From positions 21,590-85,589 of the forward strand of contig CAXTWH010000022.1 of NCBI GenBank assembly GCA_964247975.1: a DNA stretch of 64,000 bases, given 5' to 3'. This DNA comes from KBS-96 sp964247975. GTDB taxonomy: Bacteria > Acidobacteriota > Terriglobia > Bryobacterales > Bryobacteraceae. This document shows, piece by piece, positions 18,832 to 27,833 of this stretch (the stretch's first letter is position 1; the number at the start of each line of letters is the position of its first letter). The position numbers were made by a program, and so were the translations under genes. The notes beneath the pieces are model-generated. The model saw nothing but the letters and a program-made list of their open reading frames with translations, searched no databases and had not been told where the DNA came from.

Positions 18832-21240
18832 ATGTCTACTCCATCGAGGCCGTCTGACGAAGGCGCGCTGCCCACCCTGCCGTCGGGCAACCTCGATTTT
18901 TCTGATTCTCCGCCCGCCGCAGATCGCTTAATCGGCCAGCATATCGGCGCTTACCGCATCGTGGAAGCCATCGGCCACGGCGGCATGGGCACCGTTTATC
19001 GCGCTGTTCGCGCCGATCAGCAGTTTCAATCCGAAGTCGCCATTAAAGTGATCCGTCGCGGCCTGGATTCGCAGTTCATGCTCGATCGCTTCCGCGCCGA
19101 ACGCCAGATTCTCGCCACGCTTCAGCACCCTAACATTGCCCGGCTACTCGACGGCGGCACCACCGGTCGGGGCGAGCCGTATCTGGTGATGGAATACATC
19201 CGAGGCGTTCCGCTCACTGCCTACTGCGATAACAATCAGCTTTCGATTGCTGACCGTCTTAAACTATTTCGCCACGTCTGCGATGCCGTTTCCTATGCTC
19301 ATCGCAATCTCATCATTCATCGCGACCTGAAGCCGGATAACATCCTCGTCACCGAAAACGGCGTTCCGAAACTGCTTGACTTCGGCATCGCCAAAATCCT
19401 GCAGGACACCGAAAACAGCGCATCCGGCGATTCCACTATGACCGCCGTTCGCACCGGCACCCCCGCCTACGCCAGCCCTGAACAGATTCGCGGAGCGCAC
19501 GTCGGCGTAGGAACCGACATCTACTCTTTGGGCATCATCCTTTATGAACTGCTCACTGGATGCCGCCCCTACCGGCTCGATTCTTTAAACTGGGAAGAAT
19601 CGGCCCGCATCATCTGCGAACGCCCGGCCACCCGGCCCAGTTCTGTTATTTCCTCCCGCTCGGAAAGCCTTGAAGCCGAACACATTATCCGCTCCCGCAG
19701 CACCACCTCTACTGAACTACGCAAGTGTTTAATCGGTGACCTCGACAACATCCTCGCCCTCGCCTTGCGTAAAGAACCCGATCGCCGCTACCGCTCCGCC
19801 GACGAGTTCAGCGCCGAACTGCAAAAATATCTGGAAGGCTGGCCGGTGCTGGCCCGCGGTGATTCATTCCTTTATCGCGCCCACAAATTTATTGGCCGTC
19901 ATGCGTTGGCGGTTGCTTTCATCGCCGTGTTCACGGTTCTGCTGCTCGCCGCGGCCTTGGTCACAATCTGGCAAGCGCGCCGGCTTTCGGTGCGCGTCGA
20001 TGAGGACCGCCAACTGGCCGGTTCGTTTCTAGCCGATATCCACGACGAAATAGCCCGGCTTCCCGGCTCCACGCCGGTTCGTGAAGCGCTGCTCACAAAA
20101 TCATTGGATTACCTGAACGGCTTATCGCGCGAAACCGGCAATAATCGCGAAGTGCGCCGTTCGCTGGCCCTCGCCTACGAACGGTTTGCGGAACTGCTCG
20201 GCGGCATCAACGGCGCGGGTTTGGGCAAGCCGATGGAAGCGCTGAAAACCTACGAAACCGCCAGAAGAATGCGTGAAACTCTCGCCCGCGAAGCCCCGGA
20301 CGATAAACAAGCGCAATACGAGCTTGCCGCCAACTACTTGAAAGGCAGCTTCATCACCGGACGCATCGGCAGCGCGGAACAGCGCCTTGCCTACGACCGC
20401 AAAGCCTTGGAAATCAACCGAAGGCTGGCTGCTTCCGCTCCCCGCAACCTGAACTATCAATCTTTGTTGGCTAAGAATTACATCAGCTTGGCTTACGGCT
20501 ATAGCTTAGTGGACGATTGGACCGAAGCGACGGATTATTATCGCCAAGCAGTCCCTATTCGGGAGCAACTTGCCGCCCAAACTCCTACCCGCAACAGCCG
20601 CCGCGAGCTTGCTAACATCTACTACCGCCTTGGTGTTCTGGAAACGCAGTCCGGCCATCCCCGCCCCGCTCTTGAAGATTTAAACAAAGCGCTCCGCATT
20701 CAACAATTGCTCCAGAAAGCGAACCAGGATGACGCGCCCATTCGCTCCGACGTTGCCGGTACGCACCACTTCCTCGGCATCGCTCTCAACGATGCCGGCG
20801 ATGCGCGCAACGCATTGCCGCATTTTCAAACCGCTATTCATCTGCGCGAAGCAGCCCTCAGTGTCGATGGGCGCGATGCAACCACTCGCTCCCTGCTCGC
20901 CGGAAACTACGCCGAACAAGCCACGGCCTTGTTGCACTGCAAACGAAAAGCTGAGGCGTTGACAAGCATCAAACACGCCCTCAGTCTGCAAACTCAATTT
21001 CTGGCTCTTGACCCGCAGAGCGTGCCCGCGCGTATCTCGCAAGCCGATTACAAGAGCCGCTTGGGCACCGTCTACGAATCGCTTTCCGATTGGCCGAATG
21101 CCGCCCATAGCTGGACCGAAGCGGTAGTCTTATTCAATCAACTGGACCGTGAAAATCAACTCCGCACGTCCGATGTTCGCGCCTTGGCCGAACAAGCCCG
21201 CGTTGCCGCTGATCGTTGCCTGAAACTAACTCGTTATTGA
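18832..21240 (+). CDS. Membrane-bound serine/threonine protein kinase with C-terminal TPR-like repeats
   Basis: 802 residues. The PknB-type kinase domain spans about 38-340: glycine loop GHGGMGTVY (49-57), Lys72 in VAIKVI, HRDLKPDN with Asp165, DFGIAK with Asp183 and the SPE motif before the substrate loop. A single membrane helix lies at about 362-382. The extracytoplasmic part (about 400-800) is helical with repeated Leu/Ala-rich tetratricopeptide-like units, which usually bind partner proteins. This architecture is abundant in acidobacteria; targets are unknown. The ATG at 18832 is the only good start. Confidence 0.93.
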   Translation: MSTPSRPSDEGALPTLPSGNLDFSDSPPAADRLIGQHIGAYRIVEAIGHGGMGTVYRAVRADQQFQSEVAIKVIRRGLDSQFMLDRFRAERQILATLQHPNIARLLDGGTTGRGEPYLVMEYIRGVPLTAYCDNNQLSIADRLKLFRHVCDAVSYAHRNLIIHRDLKPDNILVTENGVPKLLDFGIAKILQDTENSASGDSTMTAVRTGTPAYASPEQIRGAHVGVGTDIYSLGIILYELLTGCRPYRLDSLNWEESARIICERPATRPSSVISSRSESLEAEHIIRSRSTTSTELRKCLIGDLDNILALALRKEPDRRYRSADEFSAELQKYLEGWPVLARGDSFLYRAHKFIGRHALAVAFIAVFTVLLLAAALVTIWQARRLSVRVDEDRQLAGSFLADIHDEIARLPGSTPVREALLTKSLDYLNGLSRETGNNREVRRSLALAYERFAELLGGINGAGLGKPMEALKTYETARRMRETLAREAPDDKQAQYELAANYLKGSFITGRIGSAEQRLAYDRKALEINRRLAASAPRNLNYQSLLAKNYISLAYGYSLVDDWTEATDYYRQAVPIREQLAAQTPTRNSRRELANIYYRLGVLETQSGHPRPALEDLNKALRIQQLLQKANQDDAPIRSDVAGTHHFLGIALNDAGDARNALPHFQTAIHLREAALSVDGRDATTRSLLAGNYAEQATALLHCKRKAEALTSIKHALSLQTQFLALDPQSVPARISQADYKSRLGTVYESLSDWPNAAHSWTEAVVLFNQLDRENQLRTSDVRALAEQARVAADRCLKLTRY

Positions 21241-21371
21241 CACTTTCGCGCGGAACAGTAGTTCTCCCGCTGAGCGTCTTGCCTGCGCTCCCAGGCGAGT
21301 TGCGCAGCCAGGCCCCGTACCGGAATCAATTGTCGAAAAGCAAAACCAAATGCCGGCCCACATCCGGCTGT

Positions 21372-21947
21372 TCACCGCTTCGCTTTGGCATCGAAACCAA
21401 GCGACGTGCCTGCGCTTTTGCGATCCGATAACGGCGTTCTCACGACCCTGCCGGCATCATAACCCTGTTTGACCGCTATCCGGAGCGCGCGCTCCTATTG
21501 GGCTGATTCCAGGTTTGCCGAGCGGCTGAGAATCCAGAGATTCTTTCGACCGGGTTCGCCGACCACCGCCCATCGATACTGTTCATCCAGGCCGATGATC
21601 CAATAGGCAAACGAAAAGGGCCAGAAGAACGAGACGCGCAGCTTGGCATCCGATACCGGATCGACCACGTGGGCTTTTCCTTTGGCGACCTCCAGTTTGC
21701 CGTCTACCTTGCGGCATTCATTACGCACTCCGATCTTGCCGTCGGCTTGGAGGCGGTAGTGCGCGGTCACATCGCCGGCGCAGCTCTTTTCAAAGCGATT
21801 GGGCGTGCGCGCGAACTCATACCAGTCTCCGGCATAGCGCTTCAGATCGACTTTCGGCACGGCTTGCAGAGGTTTCTCCGCTCCCCGACCGGGCAAAGTC
21901 AAAAAACAAAAGAATAACAACGTAAGCGATTGTTTCATTATGTCCAT
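21372..21947 (-). pseudogene. Lipocalin family protein (Blc-like), interrupted by an in-frame TAG
   Basis: The reading frame from ATG 21947 (or 21938) encodes a signal peptide and then a lipocalin core: DLKRYAGDWYE, a conserved CAGDVTAHY segment, YWIIGLD and NLWILSR, as in bacterial outer-membrane lipocalins that bind lipids. A TAG at 21495-21497 stops it after ESAQ. The same frame continues with ERALRIAVKQGYDAGRVVRT to a TGA at 21372, and this tail is exactly the helix and strand that close Blc proteins. So a single base change, most likely at a Tyr codon, separates core and tail. The truncated protein (about 150 residues) may be made but would lack the family's last 30 residues. The neighbours in this segment are also damaged. 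Confidence 0.82.
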
Positions 21948-21961
21948 CTTTCTGTTTGGGT

Positions 21962-22450
21962 TTAATGAACGCCTAGCAAAGAGAAACGCCAGGGCGAACA
22001 AGGCGCTTTGTCCTGCATGAACTTGGTCGTTAAAGCCGTTGGAATGGTACGCACACGCCAGAAACCCGGAAGCCGCCGCGCCGCTAAAATGAGAGAGAGC
22101 GAGGCGATGCCCCCCTGTATCGCCGCGATCAGTACATAGCCTAGGGCATGTCCCGCCCGCCGTAGAGGATTCTGAGCTTGCGACGGAAAATAACGCGGAT
22201 CTTCGCCCAAGGCGACGCCCATGGCAAACTGGACGGTTTCAAGCGTGAGGTCCTGATCAAGAGTCAAGGCGGTAGGAATCGCAAGAAACGCCAATCCGGG
22301 ATTAAAGGTATTCTTGGCGTAGTACGATGTCTTGCCGTGAAAGTCGAGGGGAGTCGAAGGCATCGCCGGAACGGGTTGACACTGCGCCCACGCGGGCAAA
22401 GTCAGGAGCGCCGGGAGAACTGCCTTCCAGAGTTCATGAGGTAGGCTCAT
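21962..22450 (-). CDS. Secreted hypothetical protein sharing a DPRYF motif with the gene at 26317
   Basis: 162 residues from ATG 22450, with a signal peptide ending PAWAQ. The middle reads KTSYYAKNTFNPGL and GVALGEDPRYFPS, similar in pattern to the DPRYF segment of the 263-residue protein encoded at 26317, so both may belong to one acidobacterial envelope family. The family's longer C-terminal part is missing here, which suggests shortening or a different branch. It is 14 bp upstream of the lipocalin on the same strand. Function unknown. Confidence 0.55.
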   Translation of the reverse strand: MSLPHELWKAVLPALLTLPAWAQCQPVPAMPSTPLDFHGKTSYYAKNTFNPGLAFLAIPTALTLDQDLTLETVQFAMGVALGEDPRYFPSQAQNPLRRAGHALGYVLIAAIQGGIASLSLILAARRLPGFWRVRTIPTALTTKFMQDKAPCSPWRFSLLGVH

Positions 22451-22705
22451 GCTAGGAATGTACCGGTCCGGCCGACGAAAGGGGAGTGCCGAACGGCTTA
22501 AAAGAAACATGACTTTCGGCACTGGTCATCGTGGGGCCGATCCGTTACCTTACTCTTTAAACGGCTGTATGTCACTACTAATCTCAACCGGGGCAGCGGA
22601 CTTTGTTGCTTCCCCTGACATCTCATCAATCATCAACCACTTATATGGAAACGTGTCACAGGTTCTGACGACGACTCGCGATCAGTCGTTTTGCAAGGAT
22701 TGACG

Positions 22706-23832
22706 ATGCTTTGGATTGGGATCTTGATGCTTGCCCGGGACCGGACTCGCTTTCTCACATTACTGGCGGGGCTATCTTTTGTGTCATTACTGTTCATTCA
22801 GCAAAGTGCGACATTCTGCGCCCTCATTACGCGCAGCGCGAGGTCTATTGACGCCGTCAACGCCCCGCTTTGGATTGCCGATCCGCAGCTTCGCACTGTT
22901 GACGACAACAAGCCGTTGTTGGACACGGATCTGGAGAGAATTCGTTCCGTAAGCGGAGTCCTCTGGGCGGAGCCTCTTCTTATCCGTAATGTCGATGCGC
23001 GGGTCTCCCGTGGGGTTCTTCCGAAAGAGTCAAGCTGTTTGGCATCGATGCCACGACGCTCATCGGCAGGCCCGCGATGATGCTCAAGGGTAAACCGGAA
23101 TCATTGAGAGAGGTGAATGCGGTCATTATTAATCGCGCCAACTCCGGCAAAATCGGAAGCCCGGACATCGGCATGGCCTTCGAGATGAATGATCGAACGG
23201 CGCGAGTGGTTGGAATCGCGGACGCACCTCCGGATCTCAACGATGCTCCTTTTGTGTTTACGACATTCGATCGCGCTAAGAGCTACGTCCCACAGGAGAG
23301 GAGACAACTCTCGTTTGTTCTTGCCGCACCGGTCCTGCAGCGCGACATTCGAAGCGTTCAAGAGGAAGTTTTCAGAGAAACGGGCCTGAAGGCTTATACA
23401 TCCTAGGAATTCCGCCGTTTAACGATGCAATATGTACTCGATAACACCGGGATACCAGTTGGCTTCGGCGTATCGCTGTTTCTCGCCTTTACCGTTGGAA
23501 TGGCAATTACTGCGCAGACATTTCTACAGTTTTCCCTGCAAAACGAGAAATACCTCGCTGCTTTGAAGGCAATGGGCCTTACGGTCACCCGCTTGGTGCT
23601 GATCCTGTTCCTCCAAGGCACGATCATGGTTTCGCTGAGCTTTGGGATTGGCGGCGGGCTTGCATCCCTAATCGGCATTATTGCCGGATCGGCAGGGTCC
23701 CTGCCGTTCTACATGCCCTGGCAACTGGTAGCAATCAGTTTCGCCTGCATCCTTACCCTTGGCATCGCGTCAACGACCTTCAGCGCTATCAAAGTTCTGA
23801 AGCTGGAACCCGCCACGGTATTCAGGAGTTAA
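22706..23832 (+). pseudogene. ABC transporter permease (MacB/DevC-type, FtsX-like), frameshifted and with an internal TAG
   Basis: The frame opens at ATG 22706 (AAGGA 7-8 bases upstream) with MLWIGILMLARDR and a first membrane helix, then a periplasmic domain. Around 23003-23015, in a GGGG run, the frame must change: downstream coding resumes in another frame as SERVKLFGIDATTLIGRPAMML. That frame meets a TAG at 23404-23406 in TS*EFRRLTMQY and continues with three more helices to 23832. Assembled, the product is a roughly 375-residue FtsX-type permease of an exporter. Two separate lesions make a functional protein unlikely unless they are sequencing errors. The ATPase gene follows by 1 bp. Confidence 0.85.
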
Positions 23833-23833
23833 C

Positions 23834-24523
23834 TTGAGCTACGCCATTGAAATGAACAAGGTGTCGCGTTCCTTTCTTTCCGGAGGAACGGCGATCAACG
23901 CTTTATCCGACGTTTGCCTGAAATCGCCGACTGGCGGCATTAGTATGATCACGGGACCGTCGGGATGCGGCAAAACGACACTCCTCACGATTGCGGCTGG
24001 GCTGCTGCGACCGAGCAGCGGATCTGTCAAGGTGCTTGGCTCTTCGTTAGACGGCATGAGTGAGCGAGAGCGAATTCGTTTTCGGATGATGGGCATTGGA
24101 TTCGTTTTTCAGCAATACACGCTTGTGCCGACCCTTACAGCAGTGGAGAACGTAGCTGTTCCGCTCCTGATACGCGGCGAAAGGTTCGCGCGTGCGATGC
24201 AGGAAGCACGATGCTTATTGAATAGTGTCGGCCTTTGCGACCGTGCTGACGCTTTCCCGGCCATGCTCTCCGGAGGTCAACAACAGCGGGTCTCGATCGC
24301 GCGGGCAATCGTCGCAAGGCCCCCTGTTGTTATATGCGATGAATTGACGGCGGCACTGGATGGCAACACCGGACTTGCCATTATGGATCTCTTAAAGGAA
24401 CTTGTGAATAAGAACAGTACGACGGTGCTGGTTGTTTCCCACGACAACCGCATTTTCTCTTACGCCCAGTATCGGGTTGAGATGTCTGACGGTCGAATAC
24501 TACCGCCAGGAGCAACGTCATGA
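23834..24523 (+). CDS. ABC transporter ATP-binding protein (MacB/LolD/DevA type)
   Basis: 229 residues, complete. Walker A GPSGCGKTT, Q-loop FVFQQYTL, signature LSGGQQQR, Walker B VVICDE followed by LTAALD, and the switch His in VVSHD are all present. In place of the usual ADEPTAALD the protein reads CDELTAALD, a mild variant. It would power the adjacent FtsX-like permease, moving lipids, peptides or drugs outwards. The start TTG at 23834 has CAGGAG 5 bases upstream. The stop overlaps the adaptor gene's ATG (ATGA). It is the only undamaged gene of this operon. Confidence 0.9.
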   Translation: MSYAIEMNKVSRSFLSGGTAINALSDVCLKSPTGGISMITGPSGCGKTTLLTIAAGLLRPSSGSVKVLGSSLDGMSERERIRFRMMGIGFVFQQYTLVPTLTAVENVAVPLLIRGERFARAMQEARCLLNSVGLCDRADAFPAMLSGGQQQRVSIARAIVARPPVVICDELTAALDGNTGLAIMDLLKELVNKNSTTVLVVSHDNRIFSYAQYRVEMSDGRILPPGATS

Positions 24524-25008
24524 GGACATTTTATTTGAGCATACTGGCGGCGATTTCGGGGGTGTTCGCGATTGGGTCGCTGCTGCTGATCCAGGCCAAG
24601 TCGCAGCCACATGCCGCTCCGCTCTGGCCTCCACCGATGGCGCCGTTCCCTAGAACTATTTCAGCATCCGGCATTGTTGAGTCAAGCGGCAGGAACGTGG
24701 CGGTTGCGGCTCCGGTTCCAGGCCAGGCTACCCAGGTCTTTGTGCATAAAAACGAAATCGTCCGATTGGGGGCGCCACTTTTTCAACTGAATAATAGGCC
24801 GCAGCAAGAGGCGGCCTCAGCGGCTGAAGCCCAAGCGGAGCGCAGTAGGCGCAATCTGTCAAGTCAACAATTTCAAGTTCGTTCCCAACAGGCTGCCGTG
24901 CGGGCCGCCGCGTCTGACGCTAAAGCAGGGAAGCAACTGCAACCGACACGGAAGACGCAGCGCGCCGCTACCGCTTGTTGTTTGAGGATTCTTGCTTCGA
25001 CAACCGGG
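24520..25008 (+). pseudogene. HlyD-like membrane fusion protein, frameshifted and truncated by an insertion sequence
   Basis: It begins at ATG 24520, overlapping the ATPase stop, with a membrane helix (residues 5-24) and a biotinyl-lipoyl-like hairpin (ISASGIVESSGRNVAVAAPV, GAPLFQL). After about residue 135 the frame is lost in a GGG run near 24930; the neighbouring frame carries on with EDAARRYRLLFEDS, which is the coiled-coil pattern expected of this family. At about 25000 the sequence passes into the 3' end of tnpB. No remainder of the adaptor is found beyond the insertion. The operon therefore lacks a working adaptor. Confidence 0.8.
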
Positions 25009-26228
25009 CTACTGCCTGGTCTCCACAAGCTTCAGTTCCGGCGTGTCCCGCCGTACTGTGTTTTCGGGATGCAAGGCCCATTGCCGGATGTTCCGGGCGG
25101 CTTGCAGATCGCGGTCATAGACTCTGCCGCACTGCGGACAAGTCCAGACGCGATCCGAGAGTTTCAGAGCGTGATCGATGTACCCGCACACGGATTCCCT
25201 GCTGGACGGTCGCCACCGCCCGATCTGCAACTTCGTTTTACCGGCCCATTGCAATTTGTAGGAGCAGAATTGAAGAAAAGCACCCCACGAGGCATCGGCA
25301 ACAGGACGGGCTAATTTGCGGTTCCTCAGCATTCCAGCAATGTTCAAGGTCTCGAAGGCCAGTGCTTGGTTTTCGCGGACCAGCCGGGTCGAGAGTTTCT
25401 GCAGGAAATCTTTGCGAAGGTTCGTGACCCGCTCGTGAACGCGAGCCACTTTCCGCCGCTGTTTATTCCGGTTGTTCGAGCCTTTCTGTTTGCGGGACAG
25501 CCTGCGCTGTTCGCGTTTGAGCCGGGCGAGGTTCTGCCGCAAATGGCGCGGATTTTTAATCTTTTCGCCGGTCGAGAGCGTGGCGAAATGCTTCAGCTCC
25601 ACGTCGATGCCGACAGTCGTGTTCTCGCTGTACTTCTTCGTGGAAGGCGGTTCCGTGCCGTCCTCCACCAGCACACTCAAAAAGTACTTGCCCGTTCGGA
25701 ACGCGGGAGACCGTGACGGTTTTGATCTTGCCTTCAAATAGCCGGGAGAGCGCCAGCTTGACGCAGCCAATTTTCGGCAGATAAAAAGTACTCGACTCCG
25801 CATGGAGCTCCGTGCCTTGCGGGCAGGAAAAGCTTTGCGGTCCCTGCTTGGACTTAAAACGCGGATAGCCTTTCTTCTCCTTAAAGAATTTGTCGAAGGC
25901 CAGTTCCAGATGAACCAACGACTGCTGCAGAGCCTGCGAATTGACTTCCTTGAGCCACTCGGTTTCCGCGGACTTCTTCAGCAGGGGAAGTTGTTGATCC
26001 AGGTCGTAGCGACTGATGCGCTTCCGGGACTCCTGCCAAGCTATCGTTTTCCGATGGATGGCCCAATTACAGACCCACCGGCAGCAGCCGAAGTGCTGCA
26101 ACAGCATCGTTTCCTGCTGCCGATCGGGATACAGTCGATATCTGAATGCACAAAGCACTCTAATAGGGATAGCATTTCTCTTCAACAGAGGTAAACCCTT
26201 CATCCGCATGGCTGAAGCCGTGGGCTTT
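25000..26228 (-). mobile_element. IS200/IS605-type (IS1341-like) element with tnpB only
   Basis: The element holds a tnpB frame and no tnpA. Upstream of tnpB at about 26205-26222 an imperfect hairpin (CATGGCTGAAGCCGTG) resembles the subterminal hairpins of this family; such elements have no inverted repeats. The right end must lie close to 25000-25008, where adaptor coding gives way to the tnpB 3' end. Limits are approximate. One flank is the interrupted adaptor gene; the other shows nothing recognisable. Confidence 0.65.
25009..26158 (-). pseudogene. tnpB: TnpB RNA-guided nuclease family protein, frameshifted
   Basis: The N-terminal half (from about GTG 26158) reads FRYRLYPDRQQE, HFGCCRWVCNWA and FSCPQGTEL, the standard TnpB N-terminus. 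Near 25695 the frame must shift by one base (NGQVLF versus GKYFLSVLV). The second half holds the RuvC residues: Asp in VGIDVELKHF, Glu in LAFETLNIAG and Asp in YDRDLQAARNI. The zinc finger is incomplete: the CPQC pair is present but the first pair reads RESVCG, with one Cys missing. TnpB is an RNA-guided DNA nuclease whose guide RNA comes from the element's right end. As written this copy cannot make a full protein. Confidence 0.88.
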
Positions 26229-26316
26229 CTCGCTCAAGTTCTGTAAACAGACAGAATAGAATCTTAAACAGACCAGCTCAGGGTTTCACAAAGCCGCACG
26301 CGCCGGAGGGCATCTA

Positions 26317-27069
26317 CTACCGCTTCCGGCGAAACTTGCGATATAGATCCGGTGAAAACTCTTTCAAAATATTTGCCGCCATATCCACCCCGATCTGTGT
26401 GCCAAGCTTTTGCACCGCGTCTGACGCATCGCGGTTTTCCGGATAGTATGCGTTTGAAATTGCTACCGCCGTGGCGTTCCCCGCAATTTCCGAATAGTTA
26501 AACTGCGTGCCGTCCCGGTCGGTATGCGTCCAGAATATTTGTCCGATCGAATACCCTAATCTCTCTGCCACGCTGCCCTTCCCGCGCCGGAAATAACGCG
26601 GGTCCTGGTGCAGCAGTGTTGGATAAATCGCCTCGGTCATGAAGTTGCCAATTACGAAATCCCCATACGCTGTTCCAAAATAACGACCAAAACCAGCCGC
26701 GCCCTGCCCAAACGAACGATTGGAATTCGTTAACTGGCCTTCTGCGCCAAATAGCACTGCCAGTACCACCGTCCCGCGATCGAATGAATCCTGAGTCGCA
26801 ATCTTGAACTTCTGGCCCGTGGTCAGCGGCTGGTAATGCAGTAAGCTTGGAAACGTTCGATTATTAGGAATAATTCCGAAAATTCGTTTCTGTTGCGGCT
26901 CGGGCGGATTAGTCCCGGTCGGCGCGTCAATGTTCCTGGGCGTTCCCGGCACCGGCGGCGCATCGCCATCAGCCTGCTGCGCCCAGCACGTTGCAGCTTG
27001 AATTATGCACCCCAAAACAAGAAAAACTACAAGGTGTCCGGCGCGTTTCGCTTCTGATCGGTTGTGCAT
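26317..27069 (-). CDS. Secreted/envelope hypothetical protein, acidobacterial DPRYF family
   Basis: 250 residues from ATG 27069, chosen because it starts a signal peptide (hydrophobic 12-28, ending CWAQQ). A Pro-rich linker follows, then IFGIIPNNRTF, FGRYFGTAYGDF, HQDPRYFRRG and IGVDMAANILKEFSPDL. The pattern recurs in many acidobacterial proteins; helices alternate with short amphipathic stretches, compatible with an envelope protein. Function unknown. The frame extends to a GTG at 27108 without a ribosome site. Confidence 0.7.
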   Translation of the reverse strand: MHNRSEAKRAGHLVVFLVLGCIIQAATCWAQQADGDAPPVPGTPRNIDAPTGTNPPEPQQKRIFGIIPNNRTFPSLLHYQPLTTGQKFKIATQDSFDRGTVVLAVLFGAEGQLTNSNRSFGQGAAGFGRYFGTAYGDFVIGNFMTEAIYPTLLHQDPRYFRRGKGSVAERLGYSIGQIFWTHTDRDGTQFNYSEIAGNATAVAISNAYYPENRDASDAVQKLGTQIGVDMAANILKEFSPDLYRKFRRKR

Positions 27070-27189
27070 TCGATAGTTAAGGTTCCGCCCGTTGGATGCC
27101 AGGAACACGATTAATTGTTCAAAAAGGAGTGGTAGCCCAACACCACCAGTATTTTTGCCGTTCCGTTAAGGAAAGTCATACTATGAGTT

Positions 27190-27435
27190 GTGGACACCAC
27201 CAGCCCAGATTTGTCCAGAATCGCTGCCATAGCGGGCCAGCGATTAGGCCAGCCCTGTATTCGACGAGGCTTGCGCATAACGGTCTGGGATGTGCTTGAT
27301 ATGCTGGCCAGCGGCATGGCTGAAGAAGAAATTCTGCAGGATTATCCGTATCTCGAAAAAGCAGATTTCCCCGCTGTTTACGCTTATGCATCCCAGTATG
27401 GTCGGGGCACGCCGCTCCTTGAAGCTTTTGTTTGA
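27190..27435 (+). CDS. DUF433 domain protein, antitoxin-like
   Basis: 81 residues. PCIRRGLRITVWDVLDML and MAEEEILQDYPYLE match the DUF433 helix-turn-helix family, which pairs with DUF5615 PIN-like proteins in presumed toxin-antitoxin modules. The apparent start is GTG at 27190, but the nearby AAGGAAAG (27168-27175) is better spaced for an out-of-frame ATG at 27183, so the 5' end may carry a small error or shift. The 3' end overlaps the next gene. Confidence 0.78.
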   Translation: MDTTSPDLSRIAAIAGQRLGQPCIRRGLRITVWDVLDMLASGMAEEEILQDYPYLEKADFPAVYAYASQYGRGTPLLEAFV

Positions 27436-27760
27436 TGCCAATCTTTCCCCTAAGCTCATTTCTCGCCTAACAGAACTATTCCCGGGATCGACACATGTGT
27501 TCAGTACCGGAATGGCAAAATTTACGCCTGATGAAAATATATGGAATTACGCAGGTGCGAATGGGTTCACCATCGTTACCGCTGATTCGGATTTCCTGAA
27601 ATGGCTGGAACGACGCGGGACTCTGCCGAAAATTGTGCTTCTCAAAAACTGCAACTACAAAACCGGAGTTGTGGAAGATCTACTTCGGCGTAACGCCATC
27701 CGCATCACCGAACTCGAAAACTCCGACCACGACCGCCTAATTGTCCGAAATTCAAAATGA
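27398..27760 (+). CDS. DUF5615 PIN-like protein, putative toxin
   Basis: 120 residues from ATG 27398; an in-frame TTG at 27419 would give the usual KLLFDANLSP start of the family and overlaps the DUF433 stop. Acidic residues of the PIN-like fold are seen in LLFDANLS, TPDENIW and TADSDF. The family is thought to be a ribonuclease toxin paired with DUF433 proteins. The overlap with the upstream gene suggests coupled translation. Confidence 0.8.
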   Translation: MVGARRSLKLLFDANLSPKLISRLTELFPGSTHVFSTGMAKFTPDENIWNYAGANGFTIVTADSDFLKWLERRGTLPKIVLLKNCNYKTGVVEDLLRRNAIRITELENSDHDRLIVRNSK

Positions 27761-27833
27761 GCGAAAGGTAAATATTTTCAGATACATACAAATCCTTCTC
27801 CGCGTCTACTGCCCAAAGGAGAAACATCACATC

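Noticed and set aside
25690..25710. Programmed frameshift in tnpB
   Set aside because: No slippery heptamer with a following structure is evident, and a missing zinc-finger Cys and other broken genes nearby point to decay.
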